DNA from: Rhabdophis nuchalis
Taxonomy: Eukaryota; Chordata; Lepidosauria; Squamata; Natricidae
Reading direction: 5' to 3'
Length of the DNA stretch: 64,000 nucleotides
NCBI GenBank assembly: GCA_039707465.1
Contig: CM077644.1
Location: 82,086,875-82,150,874, forward strand
Below the pieces are notes generated by a model, which was given only the letters and a program-made list of their open reading frames with translations, did not search any database and was not told the origin of the DNA. The position numbers were made by a program, and so were the translations under genes. This document shows, in pieces, positions 12,296 to 25,200 of the stretch. Each line of letters opens with the position of its first letter. Position 1 is the stretch's first letter.

Positions 12296-12373
12296 TTGGT
12301 TTTCCTACATAGGTTAAAAAATAAACGTGTTGAGGTGGGTATTTTTTAATTATTATTTTCATCCCGTTTGCAG

Positions 12374-12568
12374 CGCAAGGCCGTTGTTGTAATTGGCTTT
12401 ACAGTCGCTTTTCTAATCATCATCATTGTCCGCCTTACAAATGAAGCCAGCTTTCCTCTTATGCTCAGCTGCTTTGGAGAATCCAGTGTCCAATGGATGC
12501 CATTTTCCTATACACAAAAACAACATCTAAGAGCTCACTATGGATACCTTAATGTGAAAAACCAAGAG
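12374..12568 (+). CDS. ST6GALNAC3: ST6GALNAC3 exon 2 (signal anchor and stem of a GalNAc alpha-2,6-sialyltransferase)
   Basis: The exon is 195 bp (65 codons), in phase 0 at both ends. A pyrimidine-rich tract and CAG acceptor precede it (AG at 12372-12373) and the donor GTAAGG follows at 12569. The peptide begins RKAVVV, has a hydrophobic run AVVVIGFTVAFLIIIIV (about residues 3-19, a type II signal anchor), then a stem with NEASFPLMLSCFG, PFSYT and the C-terminal HYGYLNVKNQE. This order and the exon limits fit ST6GALNAC3 as I know it, where exon 1 encodes only a few residues. The family adds sialic acid alpha-2,6 to GalNAc in the Golgi lumen, as in making GD1alpha-type gangliosides. The catalytic sialylmotifs lie in later exons not seen here. 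ST6GALNAC5/6 have a different stem, so they fit worse. Confidence 0.9.
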
Positions 12569-12767
12569 GTAAGGATTCACGTGAAGTTATGTGATGTTCT
12601 TTCATAAAGCTAGTTTTAAGTATTCTTTCTTTTAGGTGGGTAAATGGAACTGTTAATTGAAAATGGAAATGTGATTAATTTTTTAAATTAAATTAAACAA
12701 ATTAAAATTAAGTAGTGGTAATTATTTATAGTAACTCTTTTTGCATGATTTTAAATCAAGTCAGATA

Positions 12768-13349
12768 CAGGTAGTCCTCGATTTACGACCACAATTGAGC
12801 CTAAAATTTCCATTGTTAAGCAAGACATTTGTTAAGTGAGTTTGCTGTATTTTATGAATGTTTTGCCACAGTTATTAAGTGAAACATGGGATCATTAAAC
12901 GAATCTGGCTTTCCCCATTGACTTTGTTTGATGGAAGCCTGCTAGGAAGATTACAGATGATGATCACATGACTTCAGGACAGTACAACCATCATAAATAC
13001 ATGCCAGTTGCCAAGCACCTACATTTTGATCATGTCACTGTAGGGCTGCTGTAACAGTTGTAATGAGAAAAGGTCATAAGCAGGGGCGAAATTCAGCAGG
13101 TTCTGGAGAGCCGGTGGCAGAAATTTTGAGTAGCTTGAAGAACTGGCAAAAACCACCTCTGGCTGGCACCAGAATAGGGTGGGAATGGAGATTTTGCAGT
13201 ATCGTTCCCCTGCCATGCCCACCAAGCCATGCCCACAGAACCAGTAGTAAAAAAATTAAATTTTACTACTGGTCATAAGTCATTTTTTTCAGTGCTGTTG
13301 TAACTTTGAGCAGTCACTAAATAAGTGGTTGTAAGTTGAGGACTATCTA
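12768..13349. mobile_element. TA-flanked MITE, copy B (split by a hAT MITE)
   Basis: Starts TA-CAGGTAGTCCTCGATTTA and ends GTTGTAAGTTGAGGACTATC. The insertion at 13081-13271 separates its last part. TIRs beginning CAGG next to TA suggest Tc1/mariner/pogo-type mobilisation; this is inferred, as no transposase is seen. Confidence 0.75.
13081..13271. mobile_element. hAT MITE nested in copy B
   Basis: Starts CAGGGGCGAAATTC and ends ATTTTACTACTG. The perfect 8-bp duplication GTCATAAG is at 13073-13080 and 13272-13279. Same family as 11575-11776. Confidence 0.92.
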
Positions 13350-14160
13350 TGTATAGAACAGGATTTATTATCTATTAAGTGGCGTTGGATTTGAACCTTG
13401 AATCAAGACCCTCAAGCGCTCTTACAAAGCAACATAACTAGTTTGCTTTTGAAGGGATAAATAATATTTCAATTAGACTGTAACTTTCTTCTGTGAAGAT
13501 TTTTCATTTAAACGCAGCATCTTCATCATGAGGTATAATTAAAATATCCTCATTCATTAACTGCTGAGAAAAGACATGCCTTGGCTAACTTTTGATTAAA
13601 GTTCTTTTCACGATGTGGTGCTATTGGAACACTGGACTGGTGTTGTAGCTATAGCAACAGTGATCAGAAACAATTTACACAAAGATACTTATAGAACTGT
13701 TTACAGTCTAAATCATCTCTGACTTTGGGGTGATGCCTGTGGGAACCCAAGGTGAATTCATTCGTTGTATATAATTTGCTAAGCTCTTCTCAAAAGCAGC
13801 TATTACAGACTTTAAAAGAATTAGTTTGTAAATTAAGGATGCTGGTTTCCCCCCCTTGAGAATACAATTACTATTTTTGCTCTAATGATACAATTTTAAT
13901 TGATGAGCTGAAAGAATGCTCTATTAATTCTCTTAGATTCAGTAGATTAAATGTGTGTAATAAAGAGAAGAAAGAGAAAAAAGTTTTTTTTCTAATGATA
14001 TAATTGTTTTTAAGATTTTTTAAAAAAAAATAGTCTCTAGAAAATTACATTTGTACTTTAAAATATTTTAAAGGCTAAAACAGAATTGTTACTCTTTTCA
14101 TATCACAGGAGAGCATCCATGGGGAGAAGGTGCAGGGACTGTTTATATAAACAACCGTAT

Positions 14161-15115
14161 AGCTAGTCCTTGACTTATAACCATTCATTTAGTGACTATT
14201 TGAAATTACAATGCCACTTAAAAAAGGGACTTAGGAACGTTTTCACACATACGACTGTTGCGCCATCCCCTTGCTCATATGATGAAAATTAGGGTGCTTA
14301 ACAACTGGCATGTATTTATGATGGTGTTGTAGTAGTATCCTAGGGTCATGTGACCATCTTCTGGTAAGTGACGTCAATGGGGAAACCAGATTCACTTAAC
14401 AGCTGTGTTACTAGCTTAACAGTTATAGTGATTGATTTACAACTATGGCAAGAAAGGTTGCAAAAGGGGGCAAACCTCACTTAAATACTGTCTTGCCTAG
14501 CAACAGAAATTTTGGGTTCTGTTGTAGTTTTGTTCTTTGTGACCTAGGCTACCCAGGAGCATGAAGCAAACTCCTGGTCCCGATAAAAACTCCTTTTATT
14601 AATTTTCTGTGAATTTTGCTCATTCACAGACAGCAAAGTCTTTCAAAGGAGGATTTACAGTCACAAACCTTATCTGGAGTAGGGAACTGACAGGCCGATA
14701 TCTGCAAAACCTGGCAAGGAGACTCGGAGAGTCATGAGCCAATTAATCGGACTAATTGTCTCCTGCAAACTCCACTCCCCTTTCGCTCTTTTATTTCCTC
14801 AGGAAGGGGTTGTTTACCATCCACTTGTGGCCTTACTTCCAAGTCTACCCTTGTTCTTTAACTGTCCCTTCGTCTGACAACTCTGCACATGTGCACACTA
14901 TGAACAGGTCCAGCTGTTCATCTGCTTCACTGATGTCTGACTCTGAAGGCATCTGATAACTTGCATATGGCTCTGGCCCCCTCTCTGCCTCATCAGGGCC
15001 TTCCCCAGACTCCAGAACTGGCCCATGTTCCTCTCCAACGTCCTCACTGTCCGAATCTGCTGCCAGCTGTGCTGGCCACTAGTGGGCCACAACATGTTAT
15101 AAGTCATGGACTAGC
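14161..15115. mobile_element. TA-flanked MITE, copy C (split by an LTR-like segment)
   Basis: 14161-14530 carries the start (AGCTAGTCCTTGACTTA) and most of the body. The end ATAAGTCATGGACTAGC resumes at 15099-15115 after the inserted LTR-like segment. Confidence 0.7.
14531..15094 (-). mobile_element. Solo-LTR-like segment inserted in a MITE
   Basis: On the minus strand it starts TGTTGTGGCCCACTAG and ends GGTCACAAAGAACA, so it has TG...CA ends. It has a TATA-like GGAAATAAAAGAGC (about 14785-14798) and an AATAAA signal (about 14595-14600) near the end. Flanks AGTT and TGTT match at three of four bases, a weak duplication. There are no internal genes. Confidence 0.6.
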
Positions 15116-16604
15116 TTATACTATCCATTTTATATAGCTTCTCCATATATATACCCTGGTGGAACTGGTAAATATGGGCTTCCACTAACAAGTGCTATTG
15201 TTATTGTTTGTGTGTGGAATACTCGTCTTAGGAATGTATTTTATTCTCAGAGTTAACTCTCACAAGGAACAACATTTTGAATTTTGGAAATGTTTGATTT
15301 TTTTTTATTTAAGTAATTTATCATTTTATCTCACGGAACTCAGAATATAAGGTTACAATTGCAAAGTTAGGAACTGAACAGTCCCAGGTCAAGACAGCAA
15401 ATCCAAAATTATGCCATAGTCGCATGCAATAATCCTGATTCAATACATCTTAAACTAAGGAGGATTTTGGAAATGTGTGCAAATAGTTAAATAAGAATGA
15501 TTAAAACACCTCTTTATTCTTAAATCATGGAGAAAGGGTCAAGCTCTAAACTAAAGCGGCATTCAAAATTATGTATTTAGCAAAGACAGCAGAGTTGTAA
15601 TATGTTGCTTCAAAGATATACGTATGAAATTTAATTACATTATTGTATATTCTACTGACAAAGGAAAGTTGAAAAAATACATTGTCTTGTTTTCTTTAAT
15701 TTTAATATATTATCTGTTTTGATTATTATTCTGTCCTTCCTTGGGTTTTCTCAAATTTCCAATGACACCCCCTTTGTTTGTCTTGTCTCATTTATTTTGC
15801 ATTTAATTTTATTTATTTTCACAATTTGAAAAAAAAAGTCTTGTTTTATTGAACTCTCTCTCCCTATCCTTATTTTCGCACTGCAATAGACACAGAAGAA
15901 ATCTGATATCTAACATGGAATTTTATACGGAAAATGGGAATTAACATCTTTAGAATTGCATAAATTTGGGACCAGAAATGAAATCAGTATCTTGTGAAAT
16001 GAAATCAACAAATCTACTTTCTTTTGCTTTCTTTTGTTTTTTTCATATTGCCGAAATTGGTAGATAGATTACATTTAGAAATGTTTTCATTAGTTTTGAA
16101 TTGTCTTGTGTTCAATTATTTGAATAGGATTAGGAATAGACAGCCTCGGGTTTACAGGCTTAATAGAGGCCATAGTACTCCTGTCTTAGCACTACAAAGC
16201 AGGTTACTGAGATTGTCAAAACTAAGTTAGCTGGAAAGCTAATTAGATTAGCTGGGTTCCATAGTAGGGACGATACAAGGCAGCTGAAGTTTCTCTGATG
16301 TGGGGATGAAAGCAGAACTAACTCATTGTTTTCTCCTGCAATTATTTCTTTGGAAAAGCATCCCTTTATGTGGATGTTCACTGTGAACCACCGTGACAGG
16401 AGAATGAATAATGGGAGAATGCTGCTTCTTTAAAACCTATGAAGACTTTCTGAATCTTGTTTTCCAGGAACTGTGAGGTAGAAAGAAGTATTTCATCAGA
16501 TTTATTTCTTGCTTCTGTTTTATGGAAGCAAAAACGTCGTACGATTCATTTGTTGCTTTCATTTTCTATCTTGACATTTTGAATCTATTTTGGAGATACA
16601 ATAA

Positions 16605-16795
16605 TACAATAATACAATAGCAGAGTTGGAAGGGACCTTGGAGGTCTTCTAGTCCAACCCCCTGCGTGGGCAGGAACCTTATACCATTTCAGACAAATGG
16701 CTATCTAACATCTTTTTAAAGACTTCCAGGGTTGGGGCATTCACAACTTCTGGAGGCAAGCTGTTCTGGAGGCAAGCTGTTCTGGAGGCAAGCTG
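16605..16795 (-). mobile_element. CR1 LINE 3' end fragment
   Basis: AGAGTTGGAAGGGACCTTGG and TCTAGTCCAACCCCCTGC are the antisense of the CR1 3' UTR known from birds and reptiles. Its right part has three tandem 16-bp units TTCTGGAGGCAAGCTG. Confidence 0.8.
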
Positions 16796-17874
16796 AGATA
16801 ACTCTTTTATTTTGCTTACTGAAAGCAACATTTAATTTAAAACATTTTTTAAAACTGTAAAATATTTAATCATCACAAGATAGCTTAGTTCTTCTTTGCT
16901 TTATACTACTTTGTTTTCATTATTATTTCATCATTAGACAGATGGCAGCGGCCAGCAGAATTTCTATTACAAGATGGACTTAATAAAACAAATGGCCTTT
17001 CTGGATAGGAATTGTATTAGTATGATATGATATTTTATGTTAACCGTTATATAGTTTTGATGCGTCCCACACAGAGTCACATTTGTAATGAGCTGAGCAG
17101 TCATAAATTTGATGAATGTACCCCATTAGGAACATCAAAACATATATTTTGAAAGAGGAAAAAAAACCATGGTGAAGTCCTTGCAAAGCTTTTTGCTGTT
17201 CAACTAATTGTATTTAGGATCCAACTAGGAAAGATTTCTAACAAGAAAATGACAACAAATTTAACAAAAAGCATCCAACATTACTTATTGTTGCTCGTGG
17301 TAGTACCATGTAAGTGAGTGAATCAAATGCTAAAAAGAGACAGAAAACATAGAAAAATCAATAATTTTATGCATATTTTTCTTAATTACCAGCCTCCTCA
17401 AAAGTTTAAAAAAAAAGAAATACAGAAAAGAGTTTATAAAAATTATAGTCTCCCTCACGAATTACAAATTGATAAAACTTTTGACCCTAAAATATTTTAA
17501 GATTTGAGAAGGAAGAAAGTGTTGTGTTAGAATATTTACCAATGGCCACATGATACACAAATTATTAGAAAAGTATAACAGATATGATAGACTCGTTTTG
17601 ATAAAATGAAGAACATTCATTGCCCCTGATAATGATTACGCAAAAACTTAGCAAAGCTAGATGGTAAATTTCAAAAACTCAAAATTTGCTCAGCCAGAGG
17701 TAAACAAATGTGTTCCAGAATCGAATGATGAGACTGATAAATATAAAACAGTAGCTTATGTTACCTTTTCCATCATTCATAAATAATGAGATCAGAGGCA
17801 ACCAGAAGTATACGAATATTGGTGTCTTTTTGTGTCCATTGCTTTGATTGGACCACAGTTGAGATACAGCAATA

Positions 17875-18264
17875 CAGGTCATCCTTGACTTACAACAGTT
17901 TATTTAGTCACCACTCAAAATTAGAATGGAATTGAAAAAAGTGACATATGATCATTTTTATAGTTACAACATTGGTAGCATCCCGATGATCGTGTGATCA
18001 AAATTCAGATGCTTTGCAACTGGTTTATACTTATGACCATTGCTATGTCTCTGGGCCATGGCATCACCTTTTGCAACCTTTCCACAAGCAAAGTCAATGG
18101 GGAAGCCAGATTTACTTAACGAATGAGTTACTAACTTATCAATCACAATGATTCACTTAACAACTGTGCGGAGAAAGGTGGTAAAATGTGGCAAAATTCA
18201 CTTAACAAATGTTTCACAACATTAATTTTGCACTCCATTGTGGTTGCAAGTCGAGAACTACCTG
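17875..18264. mobile_element. TA-flanked MITE, copy D (complete)
   Basis: This 390-bp copy starts CAGGTCATCCTTGACTTACA and ends TGCAAGTCGAGAACTACCTG. It is flanked by TA on both sides (17873-17874 and 18265-18266). It is the clearest copy for defining the family ends. Confidence 0.85.
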
Positions 18265-21165
18265 TATTTTGCATTTTGGCTTCTCTTGCTACCTCATGAA
18301 ATTGGCTAATTCAAGCAGCATCAGGCTGAAAACTAACATACAAAAATCTCATAACCTGCTTTTGACCCTGCTCTACTTTAAATGAGAACATGCCATGAAA
18401 GAAACATCTGCAGTGATATAAAGGATAGTGGATACATCTTTTATATCATTCTATCACAACATCTTAGGAAAGATGGGTTGATGAAAGAATGAAAAGACCC
18501 CTTGCTGTTATAAAACTAAACACTTAGCTGCTCCCTAGATCTTGCCTCCCACAGTGAAGCCAATATGCAGTGATGAAAACATGTCTTCTACTTATCTTGC
18601 TGTTCTTAGCAATTGATCCTTAGATATAAAATTTTTAACTTGGAGTTGCATATAGTCATCCTATTAAATTCTGGAATAGCAAAGGACTTCTACTGACACC
18701 AATAATAATGATTTATGATGTAAAGGAGCATCATATGAAAGATACACAACAGAAAATCTAAGCAATCAAGTTAAAATAATAACATCTGGCTTATATGTAT
18801 CTCAAGGTGACTTCATTGGAACAACTTCTTGAATACAGTTGAGTAACTGAGAAGGGCAGTCTCTTTAGACATTTCATATAATCAATACAAATATAAGCTT
18901 AGCTTGCTCTTACGGAAGCCGAATGCTAATACCTTTGCTGACTTTTTTTTCTTACTGTATAAAAAATTAATCTCTTTGCTCTTTAAGTACCCTCACATAT
19001 TTTTTTTCTAAAGTGCAAAATTTTCCAAACTATCTCTGTGTATGTTGTTTACTCATCACAATTCTTTACTTTCTAAAATCCTTGGATTTTTGTCATTGAG
19101 ACAATACATTGTACAATATTCCATCTAATGTAGCCTGTGAATACTTCATGAATTACATTGACTGTGATGATAGCAGGATATGTTGTATAGAAAGTCTTAA
19201 TAAATAACTCTGGAAATGTTTATATTCAGAGCAAATTGGCCTCTCAAGTTGAGTGGAATTCAAACCACTCTGTAGTCGGTTTGGGTAATCCCATCAAGTG
19301 ACAAAAATCATCCAGTGTAATTGTTTCCATTTTGAGAATGGAATCCAAGACTTTAGATCAGGACTTAACAGTAAAAGTAAAAATGTAATAATTGCCATAT
19401 CAAAGGGAAGAAAAAACAGTAGCTATATAAATCATCTGCAATCTGATTTTATAGATTTTTTTCAATAAAATCAATATTGATTTTTGTATGTACTTGGTTT
19501 CTTGTTCTCAACACAGTTTACATCTATTAGGCAAACATAGTGAGCAAATGATATATTGTAGTAAAGTCTCCTGATAAGGGTTATTAATGAGTACAAAAAG
19601 AATGTTAGAAATAGCTAAATTCCTTGATTTGAAAATTTAATAAACTGCCTGAAAAATCTTTCCAAAAAGAAAAAATGAGGTATCTTCAGGATTAAAAATA
19701 TTTAGTGTGGTGCTGGTAGTATTGCTGTTAATGTCTGATTCCTAAACATTCTGTCTTCAGCATGCCAAAAGAAAGTTCAGCTATAAGAAATGTTCTTGCT
19801 GATGGCTTAATGTTCATTATCTGACACTGAGTAGGCCATCAATAGCTGGGCTATTGTGTATGTCAGTGCACAGTTGAAGCTCTTCTCAATTTCTCCACTT
19901 GCAGGATTCACTTAAAGAGAACTAAGACATACCACTGGTAAGTGACAATACAGAGGCAAAGTCAGTCATAAAATAAGATCTGATTGAGGCAAAGGTTCAC
20001 CTAGTCAGGTTTGTACTTTTCAGTGCAAATCTGGAAATTGTTCAGTCCTTTTACACAGTATGTGTTATGGAATTATATGTTCAGTTTTCCTCAGATCAAG
20101 GACAAACACTCTTTGACGAGCTTGAGCTATTTTGTTCTCTATTTTGTACAGTTTTCTTCCCTGTGTAGGAAAAAGACACACAGGATGGTATTTTCTGTCA
20201 CTATTTACCTACCTAGAATGCCATAAATGTACATATGATTCATGGTGAGGAAAAATCCTGTCCTATTAGCATTACCTAATGCATACCTACTTTGACCTTG
20301 TTTCCATTTATGTAGCCCCAATACTACCATATTCAATGCATGACCCCTACCTGTTTCACAAATGAAGTTCAGCTAGAACAGAATGATGCTAAAGTGGGAA
20401 GGAAATAACTTTTGATAGGAGCAGTGCAGTGATATCAGAAAATTAGCATGAAAAAATGTCATAGCTAAAGCACTTTAAGGCCTTTCCTTAGTTGATAAAA
20501 ATTATACTCTACTACACCCAAAATAATGGGTCTCGCTGCCTAGCAGAACAGTAAATAAAGTATGTCACTAAAGGTTTGCATATTGTGTATTTGCATACAC
20601 AATACACCATATTGTGTAGCTGATTCATTATCATCTAGGAACTAACATCACAGTCCTCATTCATTACCTGTTTATACTTATTCCAGTTAAGTGGTCCTCT
20701 TATTTTCATTTGTTAGGGAAAGAATAACCTTGTAGAAGGTGACTCAGTTTAGAGAGGGCCTTTATAAAAAAAGAGCCTTGAGAACAAGACTAAAGTCTCA
20801 ATATATTTCCAAAAGTGCCCAATTCTGAATGAATAACAGCATGAGCTGAAAGAGTTTCCAAGTTTTCTTTTTTTAAAAGCTTGCTTCTACATGCACTCTT
20901 GCTCCTTGGAAAATGTAGTAAGTACAATAGCCTCCAAACAGCTGCAGGCACTAAGGACAATGAGTTAATGACTTAGGCAATATTGGCACTGTGAAATATA
21001 ACTGCTGGTAAGAATCAGCTAATAACCTAACACCTCAATGGAATAAATTGCTCCCACCACCTATAATTTTTCCTTTCCTTTTTTTCTCCACCTTTATTTT
21101 TGGGAGAGAAGGATGAAGGTGAAAATGGTGGCTGGCGTCACTTGATGCATTTGGTTCCCCTAAGA

Positions 21166-21285
21166 CAGGGTCTGCAAAGTTGGCTCTTTTAAGACTGGTG
21201 GACTTCAACTCCCAGCTAGGCTGGCTGGGGAACTCTGGGAGTTGAAGTCCACCAGTCTTAAAAGAGCCGACTTTGCAGACCCCTG
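21166..21285. mobile_element. Palindromic hAT mini-element 1
   Basis: A 120-bp near-perfect inverted repeat from CAGGGTCTGCAAAGT to CTTTGCAGACCCCTG, with arms running through GACTGGTGGACTTCAACTCC. The perfect 8-bp duplication CCCTAAGA is at 21158-21165 and 21286-21293. Confidence 0.92.
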
Positions 21286-23689
21286 CCCTAAGAGGCAGTT
21301 TCTGGAATGGTGAGACAGGAAAAGTGCAGTGCCTGGAGAGAGCGAAATTGATGATGATTCAATAGAAGCAACTGTAAATGAAGACTGCTTATGTGGGAGG
21401 CTATAATTAGCACCAATTTGCCTTAAAAAATAGCTCATCTGAAAAGAAACATGCCAGCAAAGATAAGGTTTATCATCTTTTTCTAGAAATAAGCTATGTA
21501 TATAAAGAGCTAAATCTCACTTTAGCTTGCCTGGATGGTCTATTGTGTTGTGCATTCAAGCATGAAGTAATATGCACACTCACACACCCTGCCCATTTAT
21601 ACTGATATTGTATATAGCAGCCTTTCACAATTTGGAGCTTCCTCCAAGTATGTTGAGATCACAGTTTCTCACTTTCCAAACAAGCATGCCAAAAAGTTAC
21701 ATACATTGAAAATTTTGAGAATCATTGCTCAAAGACATTTGGTGAACATATCAGATTGGGTAAGATTGATATGGCGGGGCTTCCGTTTCTGGATCTCAAA
21801 ACCAAAAGGTTATTTTGCAAGGCTTGGTTGTTATTATCAAAGATGTAATTTCTACTGTTGAGAATTTTGGCAAGCTGCTTTGATTTGGATGTATTTGGCA
21901 ACCATTGGGCGGAGCATTACGGAATGTGCTTTTATGGAGAATAACTGAGCAAGTTAGAAATGTGCTTTTAAACTATGCTTTTTCCAGACATTTTGTTGGA
22001 TTGTGATCTGTTGCGGGGTTTTCTAATTCATTTTCACCGAGTGCTTGAAATAATATCTATAATTTGCCAGTTCAACAGCAGGAGCATTCCAGTTTTGTAC
22101 AGGGTCATATTTTCCAACTAATGCATTTTGATCCTGAAAAACATAAAAAAGTAGCTCTGCCTGTATATATACAGTAGTTCTACCTTTATTGACTTAAATA
22201 TAGTTAGTAGACATGATTTATCTTCATAGAGGACATTGCAGTTATGCGAAGAAATTTTGGAATCAGACATTGTTGTTTGTTTAGAAAATTTAGAAAATGG
22301 GTATTATATTGAAACCTAAAGCTTTTCTTTTAGGGAAGGCGATAAACAAGTGGAGGGAAAAAAGGGCCTTTGTTTTTATTATTACCATGGTGGCAAGATT
22401 CTTATATACTATAAATGTGTTATGTACAAATATTATGTTATTAAGATGGAATGAAAGAAAAATATACAACCACAAAGAAAAAAATGGAGTTTAAAATGAA
22501 TTCAACTACCAAGATGGTGAAATAGACCGATTTGCTCAGAAACAATAAATTGCATGCAACCCAGAGGCCATTGATAGATTTCCTACAAGAGAAAGCGGAA
22601 GCATCAGCTTTTGACCTTGAGTTTTGAAAATTAGGTTGAATTTGACTTGAGAAATATTGTAGTTTTTTTCAACATAAGGTTACTTACATTTGATAACTTG
22701 TTATCTTTTAGATGAAATTAAGAAAACATTTTATGAATACTAGTTTTTAGTAAGTTGACTTAATATTTTAAAATATTGTATAGATTAGTGTTACTTCTTT
22801 AAACTGAAACAGAAGTACTGGTAGTTGTATTGTTATTATCTATACTAAAAGAAAGTTAGAGGTCATTTTTTGTTATATTTGTTAAATGCATATTTTTGTC
22901 ACTTTTAATGTGTGTGGTTGTTCTGTTTCCTTTTTGTTAGTTGATATTTTAATATACAACGTGAAATGATAGATTGTAGATTGATGTATGTTCATATTTA
23001 TGACTGAATACATTGTCTTTGAAAATTTATCTCCTGATTATTCAAGATAATCAGTAATATTAATCTCATGTACTATTTGATGTCCAGTTCAATTTCAAGC
23101 TTCAACATGGCCTGAGCTTTGAACTTGTGCAATACTTTCCTGAAGACTTAATCTTTCAGATGAATTTTAATATGTGAAACTGGCATACTGAGAGATATCA
23201 AGAAATCCAGAGTGGCTTGCAAAGATGCGTTTGATCTTAACATATCTGAAGGCAATTGAATAGCTTTATTATGAGACACATTAACATCTCACTTGAATAA
23301 CTTTTCAGTTGAATCTTTCCATACCATTAAGAAGAATGCTTTGGGAAAGAATTATGTCTCTGAAATATAACATCTGCTATTTTTTATTATTCAAGATAAT
23401 AGCAGCATTAATGTCCCGATTCGCAGCAACATCCTCTAATCTTGTGGGGTTACAGAACTCATATTTTCATCTGTAATTGATACAAGATAGAAATTTGTTC
23501 AGCCTCTCGGTGTGATTTATTTTTATGCCCGCAGGTTTTAACAAACCTTTTTTATTGGGGGAGGGGGGAATATAGTTATGTTCCTACTTATGCATTATTC
23601 ATTTCTACATCTGTGTGTATATACTTATGTATATAGATATAGACATACATACATATCACATCACATATAAAAAATCTTACTCAGCTGGA

Positions 23690-24850
23690 ATAATAGAATC
23701 ATGGAATGGGAAGGAACCATTAATCCAATCCCCTGCTCACTGCAGGAATCCAAATTAAGTCAGCCCAGACAGATGGCTGTCTAGCCTTCCATTGAACATA
23801 GCCAATGCAAGAAAGCTCACCAGTTCTCTATATAATTGGTTCCACTGTCAAATTTCTCTTACTGTTTGGAAGTTTTTTTAAATAAAATTCAATCAAAATC
23901 TCTCTTCCTATAGTCTGTTATTCTCTATTCTGCACAGTGAATGATGAATAGCAGGTCCTACCACTTTCCATGTGACATTATTTCAGATATTTGAGGCTGG
24001 TTTCTTTGAATTCCTTCCAGAAGTTCTAATTCCTCTTCATAAGTTCATCCTTTTAGCCTGTGTGTGAATAGATTCATTTTTCTAAAACCACCTGGAAGAA
24101 CTTGACAAGAAAACTAGGGTTGGGATCTGAAAACTAGGGTTGGGATTCGAAATTGAATTGTTACTTCTTGTGATTTGGAAACCATTTTTTGGTTGTTTCA
24201 AATTGTATCAACTGCTGATTCACATTTTCTTCACAATTATCCACTCTTCCAATATCTTTTTTCACATTTTACAAGCTATTGTATCACCGTTGCTAAGCAT
24301 GTGTTTTTTATTTCCTAAATTAAGAATTTAGCATTTTAATCTGTTAAATATCATTCCGATATTTTCTGTCCATTTTTAAACTTTTAGGATTGCTTTGAGT
24401 GTTATTTCTTCCTAGTGGAGCATTAACCATGACACCTAATTATGTGTCATTTGCAGCTTTGAGAAGCATTCCCTTATTTTGTCATCCAGATCACTAATCA
24501 TCAACATCTACCAAGGACCAAGGAATGAACCTTACAGCATCCCTACTTCACACCTCTTTCCAGTTTGCAGATTGATATAGACTCTTTGAGTGCAATATTA
24601 ACACAACCAGTGTAGCAACTTAATTATGCCATCCAGGCCTAGATGTCAAATTCACACAATGCATTAAGGAAATACCCAATGAAAAAATGAAGTTTCAAGA
24701 TTAACATGGCAAGATTGTTCTTGTGAAATCCATACTGAATTTATTACACAGCCTTTCCTGGATTTTACAGGTTGTTCTCTTAAAATAGGCTCTAAGATTA
24801 TCCCAGATACACAAGTCTAACCTTCTGAAGAGACAAGTAACTTAGCCAAA
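23690..24850 (-). mobile_element. Old CR1 LINE 3' region
   Basis: The left end AATAGAATCATGGAATGGGA is the antisense of the CR1 tail. Further right, words such as TGTGTCATTTGCAGCTTTGA, CATCCAGATCACTAATCATC and CACACCTCTTTCCAG fit the CR1 3' UTR/RT-end region in antisense. It is heavily decayed and the right limit is approximate. A 20-bp tandem duplication (GAAAACTAGGGTTGGGAT) occurs near 24109-24150. Confidence 0.6.
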
Positions 24851-24932
24851 ACTCCTCCTACATTCACCCAAAAGCCCACCTGCACACCGTCCTTTTGGAA
24901 AAAACACCTTTGGGACAACTATGACCTGGATG

Positions 24933-25200
24933 CAGGGGTGGGTTGCTGCTGGCATTACTGTGGGTAATGTACATAAATAGATCTGTGCCTCTGTGAAACA
25001 TTAAAAAAATGGAAAAAAATAAATTTGTGCAATGAAAATTGTTCTGCACATGCGCAGAACCGAAAATCAAAATGGTGCCGCCATAGGAGAACCAGTTCGG
25101 GGGTGTGGCAGGCCTGGGTTGCTGCCGGTTCCAGCGATCCAGGCCACTAAACCACTACCGGTTCAGCAAACCAGTCCGAATCGGTAGGAACCCACTACTG
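24933..25200. mobile_element. hAT MITE, CAGGGGTGGGTTGCTG family
   Basis: Starts CAGGGGTGGGTTGC and ends GGAACCCACTACTG. The perfect 8-bp duplication CCTGGATG is at 24925-24932 and 25201-25208. The same family as 48377-48526. Confidence 0.92.
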
